Shown one piece after another: positions 58,010 to 64,000 of a DNA stretch of 64,000 nt (its first letter is position 1; each line of letters begins with the position of its first letter). Made by a program: the position numbers and the translations under genes. Under the pieces are notes generated by a model, which did not search any database, had not been told where the DNA came from, and was given only the letters and a program-made list of their open reading frames with translations. Source of the stretch: Lacimicrobium alkaliphilum (lineage in GTDB: Bacteria > Pseudomonadota > Gammaproteobacteria > Enterobacterales > Alteromonadaceae); NCBI RefSeq assembly GCF_002591895.1, contig NZ_NISX01000012.1, positions 91,308 through 155,307 of the forward strand, given 5' to 3'.

Positions 58010-59359
58010 ATGATAAACAAAATTCGGGGTTTATTACCCCTGGGGTTGGTTGCCCTGATGGCCTGTAGCCAGCCGCAACAGCGCGTGGAGGATGGCGGCA
58101 CGACCGATGCAAAAAGCCAGCACGTTCAGGACAATCTGTCAGAGCTGAGCGTGGTACCCGACCCACAAATGGACGCCTTACTGCAATCCTATATCGATCA
58201 GAAAAAAGCCCCCGGCCTGGCGGCGATGGTGATTAAAGACGGCAAGGTGGTCTATGCCAACGCCCATGGCTGGAAAGATCCGGACAATAATATACCGGCG
58301 TCTCTGGATGACTATTACGTGTTGTTCTCGCAGACCAAAGCGGTGGTAACGGTGGCCTTTATGACTCTGGTTGAACAAGGGCTGGTGGCCATTGATGATC
58401 CTGTTGCCGACTACTTCCCCGGTATTCCCGACACCCTGGTAACAGGTAAGGATAAGGATGGCACTTATCTGACCGAAAAGGTGAGTAACCCCATGACCTT
58501 TGCGCATCTGATGAGCCATACCTCAGGGCTCGGTGCCAGGCTGGCAGGCGAGATGCGAAGTCAGCGGTTTCAGGGCGACGCCAGACCAATTGGCTTTTTC
58601 GGAGCGCCTGAACCTGACTTTATTCCCCATGGACAGCACACCGGCGGCGGTGATATGCATGCCGCCTATCTGCGCGATGAAATGCAGGCACTGGCAGAAT
58701 ATCCGCTGGGATTCGAGCCGGGTTCTGATTGGGATTACCATATCAGCACCAATATGCTCGGTTACCTGATTGAGCGTATTTCTGGCATGCCACTGCGCCA
58801 GTATGTGAAACAAAGCGTGCTTGAGCCACTGGGCATGAAAGATACCGATTGGTATTTCAGCGCCGATAAGCAAGCGCGCTTTATCAAAGCCCATAGCCTG
58901 GTGGACGGAACCTTAGAGCCGCGCCCGGATTATTACAGCCAGGGCGCGGTTAGCGAGCAGCAGACCTACGCCGAAGGGGCCATCGGCCTGAACGGCCCGA
59001 TCACTGACTATGCCAAATTCTGCCTGATGCTGCTGAACCGCGGCGAATATAACGGCCAGCGCATTCTTAAAGCCGAAACCGTAGAAAGGATGACGCAAAT
59101 CAACCGCCTGCCAACACCCAACTCAGGTGGTGAAGGGTTTGAATTCGGCCTTGGATTCCGGCTGTTTAACGACAACAGCAAGCCGGTTGAGGCAGTATCC
59201 AATTTGGCCTACGCCTGGGGCGGAATGATGGGCACAGAATTCATGATTGACCCACAGCATCAGATGGTCACCCTGTTCTACCTCAATATGTACGACCGTG
59301 AAGATCTGTACACGCCTTTTCTTAAACAGGTTTATAAAATGATCGACAGCGCGGAGTAG
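58010..59359 (+). CDS. Lipoprotein serine hydrolase, class C beta-lactamase/family VIII esterase fold
   Basis: 449 residues from the ATG at 58010, with AAAGGAG seven bases upstream and lipobox LMAC. The SxxK nucleophile motif is FSQTKAVVTVAF (about residue 108), the tyrosine motif is YHISTNMLGYLIE, and the C-terminal box is AWGGMMGTEFMIDP. The YxxxxN/WGG pattern is closer to family VIII esterases than to true AmpC (YSN/KTG), so I would not call it an antibiotic-resistance enzyme. It may deacetylate or de-esterify a polysaccharide, given its place after a GH43 gene, but that is a guess. Confidence 0.87.
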   Translation: MINKIRGLLPLGLVALMACSQPQQRVEDGGTTDAKSQHVQDNLSELSVVPDPQMDALLQSYIDQKKAPGLAAMVIKDGKVVYANAHGWKDPDNNIPASLDDYYVLFSQTKAVVTVAFMTLVEQGLVAIDDPVADYFPGIPDTLVTGKDKDGTYLTEKVSNPMTFAHLMSHTSGLGARLAGEMRSQRFQGDARPIGFFGAPEPDFIPHGQHTGGGDMHAAYLRDEMQALAEYPLGFEPGSDWDYHISTNMLGYLIERISGMPLRQYVKQSVLEPLGMKDTDWYFSADKQARFIKAHSLVDGTLEPRPDYYSQGAVSEQQTYAEGAIGLNGPITDYAKFCLMLLNRGEYNGQRILKAETVERMTQINRLPTPNSGGEGFEFGLGFRLFNDNSKPVEAVSNLAYAWGGMMGTEFMIDPQHQMVTLFYLNMYDREDLYTPFLKQVYKMIDSAE

Positions 59360-59434
59360 GGCTTCGGTTTATTCCGGCACGCCCTTCTTTGAAGAGCCTT
59401 TCTCAGGCTTCTGCGGAAGCCAATCTGCTGTTGA

Positions 59435-59737
59435 TCAAACAGGAAACCCGTAATGCGTACCATCAGGAAGTTCCACATCAATTCGAAGTTTTCCACCTGA
59501 AGCCTCCACATAGCGCTTAAGAGACGATAGTCTCATATCGCGCCCTGGTTTTTCCATATCGGAAACTGTCGGCTGCTTGACACCAAGGGCTGACGCAATC
59601 TCACCCTGGGTCAGATTCATGTGATCACGAAGCTCTGCCAGGTTAATGTTGAGCAATATCTCGGCCGCCGCCTTCTTCGCTTTGGCAACAACCTCTGGCT
59701 TTTCGCTGGCAAGTATTTGATCAAGTGTTCTTGCCAT
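59435..59737 (-). CDS. HigA-type antitoxin (XRE helix-turn-helix)
   Basis: 100 residues from the ATG at 59737 (GAGGT seven bases upstream). The C-terminal two-thirds is an XRE domain (LAELRDHMNLTQGEIASALGVKQPTVSDMEKPGRDMRLSSLKRYVEASGGKLRIDVEL), as in HigA/RelB-like antitoxins. It follows a five-base gap after the toxin-like ORF, in the toxin-first order typical of higBA. It should repress its own promoter, which has TATAG/CTATA palindromes. Its toxin partner is damaged, so it may be an orphan regulator or anti-addiction remnant. Confidence 0.9.
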   Translation of the reverse strand: MARTLDQILASEKPEVVAKAKKAAAEILLNINLAELRDHMNLTQGEIASALGVKQPTVSDMEKPGRDMRLSSLKRYVEASGGKLRIDVELPDGTHYGFPV

Positions 59738-59742
59738 GGTAT

Positions 59743-59871
59743 TTACCTCTTTTTCAGTTTTCCCAGATGCACTGTATATTCGCGGTCTGAAGCCAGAACG
59801 TTTGCACGATCGGTATCGTCCAGAGCATCGAACCACTCATCAAAAGTGTCGGTCGTCTCGACAACCCACAT
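59743..59871 (-). pseudogene. HigB-type toxin with internal deletion
   Basis: A 42-residue reading frame on the minus strand starts MWVVETTDTFDEWFDALDD and ends DREYTVHLGKLKKR. These match the first ~28 and last ~14 residues of the ~110-120-residue HigB/RelE-like toxins of this type. The central part, with the RNase core, is gone in frame. GGAGG lies upstream of the ATG, and the promoter and antitoxin are intact. The toxin is therefore almost certainly inactive. Confidence 0.8.
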
Positions 59872-59888
59872 GATCCCTCCTTTTGTGA

Positions 59889-59922
59889 TATAGGTTAAAT
59901 TCTATATAGGTAATAACCTATA
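59889..59922. promoter_or_regulatory. higBA promoter operators
   Basis: Two palindromes: TATAGGT-N4-ACCTATA at 59905-59922 and TATAG-N8-CTATA at 59889-59906, just upstream of the toxin start. Paired palindromes at the promoter are usual for antitoxin autorepression. Confidence 0.6.
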
Positions 59923-60176
59923 ATCAAGGTGGTTATTGAAGAGCAACTCTTCGCTTTGTGGTAACAAGTAGCAGGGGGTATTTCTTAACAGCAATTATTG
60001 TTCAGTAAATCCGCTGGATTGATGGGATAAAATATATCAACCCCTTTAGATCCAGCCGGTCAAAGTTCTCCTTCCGACCGTATGGTGCTAATAGCAGACG
60101 TTTAATTTTGATCTGCCCCTCTTTAACCAATTCAGGTCGCCTGAGAAAAAGGCGGCTGATTAATGGGTGACCCTTT
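59923..60176. other. Gene-free stretch between higBA and the Abi gene
   Basis: About 250 bases with no reading frame I can support. The sequence is AT-rich with short stems (for example GCC..GGC around 60140) but no recognisable family, and may hold the 3' end of the Abi transcript. Confidence 0.4.
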
Positions 60177-61103
60177 TTATTTCCATAATGGGTGTCCTCT
60201 CCAATTCTCAGGTAAACCCATTGCAGAACGCCACTTACCGCTATGAGCCAATTGTTCTAACAGTTGATTTACATGTTGAACCCAGTCATCTCCATTGCCG
60301 ACAGCTCTGAGTAGATGTCTTAACATAAGCAAAACATAAAAAATTCTGTCATTTCTGGGAGTGATTGGAGCGAGCCATCGTGTATCTCCTGTTTTGTCAG
60401 GCCTGATTGCTAAAGAACGATTCCACAAGCGGCTATGGTGAGCACAAATGTTTCTCACATAAGTTAAGGTGTGTAACCAGTCGCTAAGCTTTTTGTGATG
60501 AATATTAAAATGTTGAGCTACCGCTTTCTTATCTTCAACTCCTTTACTACGGTCATTTATCAATCCTTTGTACCCAAATGACAGAGCTCCTAGTGACATA
60601 ACTTCTGTTAGCATCCAGATCGGAACTGTGGGGAAGCCTGTATACTTGGACTGATAATGGCGGATAAAATCATCGCTAGAGCGGCGTGCTTCATCCTCCA
60701 ATTTGCTTAGCCAGTTTTGGTGATTGAATTTTGGATGAAAGTTCTGAGCATCTGTATGACCGAATGCCCCATATTTATGCCCAATGTGATATGTAAATTG
60801 AGTTCTGACCGCAATCTCTACTCTTTCTATGGCGTCGAGTACGAGAGAACGAAGCTGTCGATCCCATTCGTACAGAAATATGACTTCATCGAAGTTGGTT
60901 CCCGGCTCAAACTGATTTGTAACATTGTTCCGCTCATCTCGAACACGGAATGGATACCAATAGCCACTCAGACGATAGTAGCTGATGCTTGCTAATCTAA
61001 TTTCTGCTCGCGGTTTGTCATTGAAGTTCAGGCCTTTTTTCTCAAGGTTAATGACTTGGTCGGCGAAGGAGAGAGGAGGTTTGGTATACTGAACTAGCGC
61101 CAT
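60177..61103 (-). CDS. Abi_2-family abortive-infection protein (AbiF/AbiD-like, HEPN)
   Basis: 308 residues. The N-terminal block LSFADQVINLEKKGLNF, ISYYRLSGYWYPFR and FLYEWDRQLRSLVLDAIERVEIAVRTQFTYHIG is characteristic of Abi_2. Near the C-terminus RNICAHHSRLWNR contains the HEPN ribonuclease motif R217-x4-H222. Such proteins are thought to cleave RNA and stop phage-infected cells. GAGG lies about eight bases upstream of the ATG. About 40 bases before the start ends a small promoter-hairpin-terminator unit that looks like the RNA partner known near Abi_2 genes. The neighbourhood (broken TA genes) looks like mobile or defence DNA. Confidence 0.92.
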   Translation of the reverse strand: MALVQYTKPPLSFADQVINLEKKGLNFNDKPRAEIRLASISYYRLSGYWYPFRVRDERNNVTNQFEPGTNFDEVIFLYEWDRQLRSLVLDAIERVEIAVRTQFTYHIGHKYGAFGHTDAQNFHPKFNHQNWLSKLEDEARRSSDDFIRHYQSKYTGFPTVPIWMLTEVMSLGALSFGYKGLINDRSKGVEDKKAVAQHFNIHHKKLSDWLHTLTYVRNICAHHSRLWNRSLAIRPDKTGDTRWLAPITPRNDRIFYVLLMLRHLLRAVGNGDDWVQHVNQLLEQLAHSGKWRSAMGLPENWRGHPLWK

Positions 61104-61140
61104 TTGCTTGCCTCATTACCCTGAGTTGGATTCGTTGCAG

Positions 61141-61202
61141 GCAAAGAAAAACCGCCAAGGTTGCGCGACACCCTAAGGGTACTAAGCGTGGCGGTTATGT
61201 TA
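61141..61202 (-). ncRNA. Candidate abiF-type small RNA upstream of Abi_2 gene
   Basis: On the minus strand a promoter at 61208-61236 should start a transcript near 61202. It contains an 8-bp perfect outer stem (AACCGCCA with TGGCGGTT, 61189-61196 and 61150-61157) enclosing a small ACCC-UUA-GGGU hairpin and a GUCGCGCAACCU segment, and it ends in TTTTTCTTT. This is a self-contained ~60-nt RNA gene just before an Abi_2 gene, where a conserved RNA family (abiF RNA) has been described. I matched it by position and architecture, not by a covariance model. Confidence 0.7.
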
Positions 61203-61207
61203 GGTCT

Positions 61208-61236
61208 ATTATGGTCCATCTTGACGGCATCGTCAA
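61208..61236 (-). promoter_or_regulatory. Promoter and palindromic operator of the Abi small RNA
   Basis: On the minus strand TTGACG, a 17-base spacer and CATAAT match sigma70 -35 and -10. The -35 lies in the palindrome TTGACGATGCCGTCAA (61221-61236), so a regulator could block it. Confidence 0.65.
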
Positions 61237-61407
61237 TTAGCGTCTGTTCTTTTGCCATTTAGCCCACTCCCATAGCATTAGCAATCAAGAGGTTCAGAGA
61301 CGTGGATTCCAACATGTATATCCACTCATGCTGTACTGGTTAAACAAACCGGCATTGTTGCTCCATGGCAGTCACACTTTGGATTGCTATGTAGCAAACA
61401 AGCATAG
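61237..61407. other. Gene-free stretch between Abi RNA and DUF1456 gene
   Basis: About 170 bases without a supported gene. A weak GCTATG...CATAGC stem lies near 61388-61410, at the 3' side of the DUF1456 gene. Confidence 0.35.
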
Positions 61408-61884
61408 CTACTTTGCATCAGGCCGGTTCAGCTTCACCATCCCCTGCAAAAAGTTACGCAGTAACTGGTCACCACAGGGCCGGTAACTGCGATGGTCGGG
61501 TTTGCGGAACAGTGCCGTCAGTTCACTTTTCCCAATGAGGAAGTCTGCCGCGCGAAGGATGTTCAGCATATCCTCCTGCTGATAATTCATGGCAATTTTG
61601 ATTTTTCGCAATATATCGTTATTGCTCAAGATTTCACCTGCCTTAAGCGGGCGGGGGGTGACACCTTCCTGCCGGCCCCGGTTTTTGATAATCAACCCAT
61701 CCAGAAAAAGTCCCAGTATTTTATCGCGGCAGGGCGTAAAGCCCGGCTCCTCTTCGCGGCGCATCATGCTCATCAGGTAGTTATCTTCGAGCTCATAATC
61801 CACCAGTTTAAACACAGTGATGGTGGCCTGGTTATCGAGACTTAAGGCAAAGCGCAGGCGGCGTAATATATCGTTCTGAAGCAT
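61408..61884 (-). CDS. DUF1456 (YehS-like) protein
   Basis: 158 residues from the ATG at 61884; a longer frame to 61965 adds a non-conserved extension. The protein consists of two similar halves, each with NDILRRLRFAL/NNDILRKIKIAM, a short acidic segment (DYELEDNYLMSMMRREEEPGF and ADFLIGKSELTALFRKPDHRSY) and CGDxLLRNFLxGM-like helices. This duplicated pattern defines the DUF1456/YehS family of small cytoplasmic proteins. The biochemical function is unknown. The Shine-Dalgarno sequence is weak. Confidence 0.9.
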   Translation of the reverse strand: MLQNDILRRLRFALSLDNQATITVFKLVDYELEDNYLMSMMRREEEPGFTPCRDKILGLFLDGLIIKNRGRQEGVTPRPLKAGEILSNNDILRKIKIAMNYQQEDMLNILRAADFLIGKSELTALFRKPDHRSYRPCGDQLLRNFLQGMVKLNRPDAK

Positions 61885-62103
61885 GGGCAGGTCTTGGTTG
61901 AATAAGCGAGGCAGACAGTATACCAGCGGCGGGGGATAGCGGAAATAAAGCCAGCCTTGCACCACTTATATCATTGCGGCGTCAGGCCTTGCACAGTACA
62001 GGATTTGGCACTATTTACCGAGTATGGGGCAATACAGTTTATGGTTGCCGCTGATGGGCAACCCCCGCAGGCGCTTCCGGTCGCGGGGCAGATAACACCG
62101 GTG

Positions 62104-62541
62104 CTAAAATTTTTCTGTGGCTTTTTCCCAGGCCTCGGTCAGATGCTGATAGGCATCGGAAAAGCCTTCTTTCATCTCTTCCCAGGCCGGGTCTGAGCTG
62201 GTTTTCATACTGCCGTACCATTCAGCCAGTCTGAGCCGTTGTTCACGCAGCTTATCAAGTACCTCACTGCGTTCTTTACGGGTAGCGTCATCCAGTTCAC
62301 TCCACTGCTTCTGCAGCCGGCGCTCAAGTTTATCGATGTGCTTGTCCAGTTTGGCCAGTGTATCAGCGGTCTCTTCTATGGCCTTGTCTTTTTGCTCGGC
62401 GGAATAGTCTTTAATCTGCTCAATTAGCTGGCGGGACTCTTGCTGGATTTTGGCCACGCCGGAATCGTTCTCTTCTCCGGCCCAGACCTGAGCTGTAGTA
62501 GCCAGCACTAAAGCGGCCAGCATACTGATGGATTTATTCAT
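62104..62541 (-). CDS. Periplasmic coiled-coil protein (sll1863-like stress family)
   Basis: 145 residues with a signal peptide (MNKSISMLAALVLATTAQVWA). The mature part is almost entirely charged helix (KLDKHIDKLERRLQKQWSELDD, REQRLRLAEWYGSM) and ends DPAWEEMKEGFSDAYQHLTEAWEKATEKF, which resembles the sll1863-type stress-response proteins. AGGAGA precedes the ATG. Function is unknown; an envelope or oxidative stress role is often suggested for the family. It is probably a single-gene unit. Confidence 0.75.
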   Translation of the reverse strand: MNKSISMLAALVLATTAQVWAGEENDSGVAKIQQESRQLIEQIKDYSAEQKDKAIEETADTLAKLDKHIDKLERRLQKQWSELDDATRKERSEVLDKLREQRLRLAEWYGSMKTSSDPAWEEMKEGFSDAYQHLTEAWEKATEKF

Positions 62542-62668
62542 ATTCTCTCCTTTTATTCGTTTCCCTGACTGCCTCTGTCATAAGTCAGCCGTTGGGTTAT
62601 ATATGGGGGAATAGTGCGTGAAAACAAGCTGTACGCAATTTGAAGCCTTAGCCTGTTAATCTGCAGAG

Positions 62669-62683
62669 GGCCTTTTAAAGGCC
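62669..62683. repeat. Palindrome in gap before DUF4160
   Basis: GGCCTTTTAAAGGCC is a 15-base palindrome in the 263-base gene-free stretch 62542-62804. It has no obvious T run and may be an operator or an isolated hairpin. Confidence 0.35.
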
Positions 62684-62804
62684 AACTCACGTCTTAATGT
62701 GATTTCAGGGGTATTCGCATTAGATTACTGTGCAGCGACAAGATTGACTGTTTGCTTCGTTGGAGTAGGATCTTACTGAGAGCCAACCTGAATGGGATGA
62801 GATA

Positions 62805-63058
62805 GTGCCTGTCATAAGCCGCTTCTACGGGATACTGATCGCAATGTACTTCAATGATCACAACCCGCCACACTTTCATGCCAAGTACTCTGGTTACGAA
62901 GCGCTTTTTGACTTCGAAGGTAATATACTTGAAGGGGAGCTACCCGAGCAGTTAGCTTTGTGAAAGAGTGGATTGCCCTGCATAAAGAGGAGCTGGATAT
63001 CAATTGGAAGAAGGCCCGCTCAGGTCAACCTCTCGACTACATTGCCCCACTGGAGTAA
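62805..63058 (+). pseudogene. DUF4160 gene with a one-base frameshift
   Basis: From the GTG at 62805 the frame encodes PVISRFYGILIAMYFNDHN, PPHFHAKYSGYEALFDFEGNILEGELPEQLAL and then meets TGA at 62961. The missing C-terminus (VKEWIALHKEELDINWKKARSGQPLDYIAPLE) continues in the -1 frame from 62960 to 63058. Joining them by restoring one base gives a full-length ~85-residue DUF4160 protein. DUF4160 is commonly paired with DUF2442, which follows five bases after this gene's final TAA. It is probably inactivated, though translational re-initiation at the overlapping GTG is possible. Confidence 0.8.
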
Positions 63059-63063
63059 AAACA

Positions 63064-63330
63064 ATGTTACATATCAAATCCGCGAAATACATTGGTGATT
63101 TTCGGCTTTGGGTTGCATTTGACGATGGAATGACTGGCGAAGTGGATCTGGAGGACAAGTTGGTTGGCCCGGTTTTCGAGCCATTGAAGGACAAGGCTGT
63201 ATTTTCCAGGGTTTCAGTCGATCCTGAATTGGAGACAGTGGTCTGGCCTAATAGTGCAGATCTGGCACCAGAATTCTTAAAAGAACTGCACAACGATCAG
63301 ATCCAGCCGATGCAAAAAGCGCACGGTTGA
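63064..63330 (+). CDS. DUF2442 protein
   Basis: 88 residues from the ATG at 63064. The family pattern is clear: IKSAKYIGDFRLWVAFDDGMTGEVDLEDKL, FEPLKDKAVFSRVSVDPELETVVWPNSADLAPEFL. DUF2442 genes often form a two-gene cassette with DUF4160 and are suspected toxin-antitoxin-like components, but the roles are not established. Here the partner is frameshifted. The gene starts six bases after the partner's last stop codon. Confidence 0.92.
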   Translation: MLHIKSAKYIGDFRLWVAFDDGMTGEVDLEDKLVGPVFEPLKDKAVFSRVSVDPELETVVWPNSADLAPEFLKELHNDQIQPMQKAHG

Positions 63331-63377
63331 TTTTCACCCCTAGCTCCATGGTGGCCACAGCCCGATTTCCGTCCAAT

Positions 63378-63680
63378 TTAACTACGTGGGCCACTCTCGA
63401 TACTGTAGAGAACGCCGTTGCGGAACTCCAGCATGCGCAGCAACCGGCCATCACCTAAGTCATAGAAATACCGGACCACAGTGACATAGGCGTCATCGAT
63501 TTTCACATAGCCGATATTTTCTTCAGAGTCGGGATCACCGCAGTTTTTCTTCACCTCAAAAGTGGTATCGCCCTCTCTCACCACCTTATTGTTGCAGGTA
63601 AATCCTTTAGCTGACGCTGTGGCGGAATAAAAGCAGATGCAGAGTATTGCAACTAACGCCGGTATTGCTTTATGTATCAC
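63378..63680 (-). CDS. DUF2845 exported protein
   Basis: 100 residues, starting at a GTG (63680) with AGGAGA six bases upstream. It has a signal peptide (about 1-24, ending ATASA) and a small domain with CNNKVVREGDTTFEVKKNCGDPDSEE and YDLGDGRLLRMLEFRNGVLYSIES. The two cysteines probably form a disulfide in the periplasm. This is the DUF2845 pattern. No function is known and it is not obviously in an operon. Confidence 0.87.
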   Translation of the reverse strand: MIHKAIPALVAILCICFYSATASAKGFTCNNKVVREGDTTFEVKKNCGDPDSEENIGYVKIDDAYVTVVRYFYDLGDGRLLRMLEFRNGVLYSIESGPRS

Positions 63681-63806
63681 CGTTATCTCCTGTCTGTATT
63701 TGTCCCGTTACCGATTAACAGGCCGGAAAGCTTCACAATCAACGTACCGGCAAAGTCGGTCTTCTGGTAGATTCTGTTGGCTACCGGGTTCCCTTTGATC
63801 CTGAAT

Positions 63807-64000
63807 TTATTTAATGTAGCGTGAAAACCACTCAATTAACTCCGCTCTTGCTTCATCTCGATGTCCACTTAAAGAATGGCCACCGTCTTCAAAAATCTTC
63901 ATTCTAAAAGTCCTGTTTTGCCTGGTTAGCTCTTTGGCAAGTTGTAGTGAATGCATGACATCGACTTTTTCATCGTCCCGACTATGCATCAATAGTATCA
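63807..64000 (-). CDS. Alpha/beta hydrolase, prolyl-oligopeptidase-like, C-terminal end (partial)
   Basis: The last ~64 residues of a larger protein that continues beyond the right edge. It shows the two C-terminal members of a serine hydrolase triad: Asp in ILLMHSRDDEKVDV and His in FEDGGHSLSGHRDEARAELIEWFSRYI. This fits the S9/prolyl oligopeptidase-type fold, with the nucleophile serine outside the window. Peptidase or esterase activity cannot be separated here. Confidence 0.85.
   Translation of the reverse strand, partial: ILLMHSRDDEKVDVMHSLQLAKELTRQNRTFRMKIFEDGGHSLSGHRDEARAELIEWFSRYIK

Noticed and set aside
58010..59359. Beta-lactamase resistance gene
   Set aside because: It has SxxK but the other motifs (YHIS, WGG) fit family VIII esterases/peptidases better than AmpC, and it is a lipoprotein next to a glycosidase.
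62955..62966. Programmed -1 frameshift in the DUF4160 gene
   Set aside because: The junction TTAGCTTTGTGA has no X-XXY-YYZ slippery heptamer and no clear downstream stimulator; a simple base deletion is more likely.
1..64000. CRISPR array, tRNA or rRNA genes
   Set aside because: No regularly spaced direct repeats, tRNA cloverleaf ends or rRNA-like conserved segments were found on either strand by reading.

Overview
The window looks like a chromosomal segment of a carbohydrate-scavenging marine or aquatic gammaproteobacterium, most likely of the Alteromonadales. This is inferred from three large TonB-dependent receptors, many lipobox-type exported glycoside hydrolases, FucP-type and SSS sugar transporters, short overlapping genes and balanced base composition. 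I saw no rRNA, tRNA or CRISPR array. Taxonomy is an inference from gene content, not from a marker gene.

Layout. 1-1262: a GntR/YtrA-type repressor and an ABC ATPase that runs off the left edge. 1460-10762: an exported M16 metalloprotease, a membrane-bound winged-helix/beta-propeller regulator, a TonB receptor and a lipoprotein phosphatase. 10778-16357: a UspA protein, anmK (anhydro-MurNAc kinase), a second TonB receptor and a HutC-type GntR regulator, suggesting a cell-wall-sugar uptake cluster. 16449-16716: a decayed exonuclease/endonuclease-family gene.

16821-45643 is the main feature: an N-glycan utilisation locus of about 29 kb built around a divergent LacI-family regulator (27493-28503). 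The minus-strand operon encodes a GH92 mannosidase, an MFS sugar permease, a PfkB fructokinase, an AGE-family mannose isomerase and two more GH92 enzymes. The plus-strand operon encodes a TonB receptor, a surface lipoprotein with four discoidin/CBM32-like repeats, GlcNAc kinase, Tat-exported glycosylasparaginase, GH85 endo-beta-N-acetylglucosaminidase, a CutC-family protein, GH2 beta-mannosidase, an SSS transporter and a fourth GH92. Together these could cut a high-mannose N-glycan from protein (GH85), remove GlcNAc from Asn (glycosylasparaginase), strip alpha-mannose (GH92), split the core Man-beta-GlcNAc (GH2), and feed fructose-6-P (mannose isomerase plus fructokinase) and GlcNAc-6-P (GlcNAc kinase) to central metabolism. 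Palindromes TGTAATCGATTACA sit at both divergent promoters, one just downstream of a strong TTGACA-N17-TAGTAT promoter.

46730-59359 is a pentose/arabinan region: transketolase, transaldolase, araB-araD-araA, a HAD phosphatase, an exported aldose 1-epimerase, a GH43 lipoprotein with ricin-type lectin domains, and a lipoprotein serine hydrolase of the class C beta-lactamase/esterase fold. No arabinose regulator is in view. A perfect 25-bp inverted repeat lies between tkt and tal, and an unexplained ~125-bp hairpin element precedes the serine hydrolase.

59435-64000 looks like accessory DNA: a HigA antitoxin whose HigB toxin has lost its middle, an Abi_2 (AbiF/AbiD-like HEPN) abortive-infection gene with its own promoter-ncRNA-terminator cassette just upstream, a DUF1456 gene, a coiled-coil periplasmic protein, a frameshifted DUF4160 gene next to DUF2442, a DUF2845 gene, and the C-terminal end of an alpha/beta hydrolase running off the right edge.
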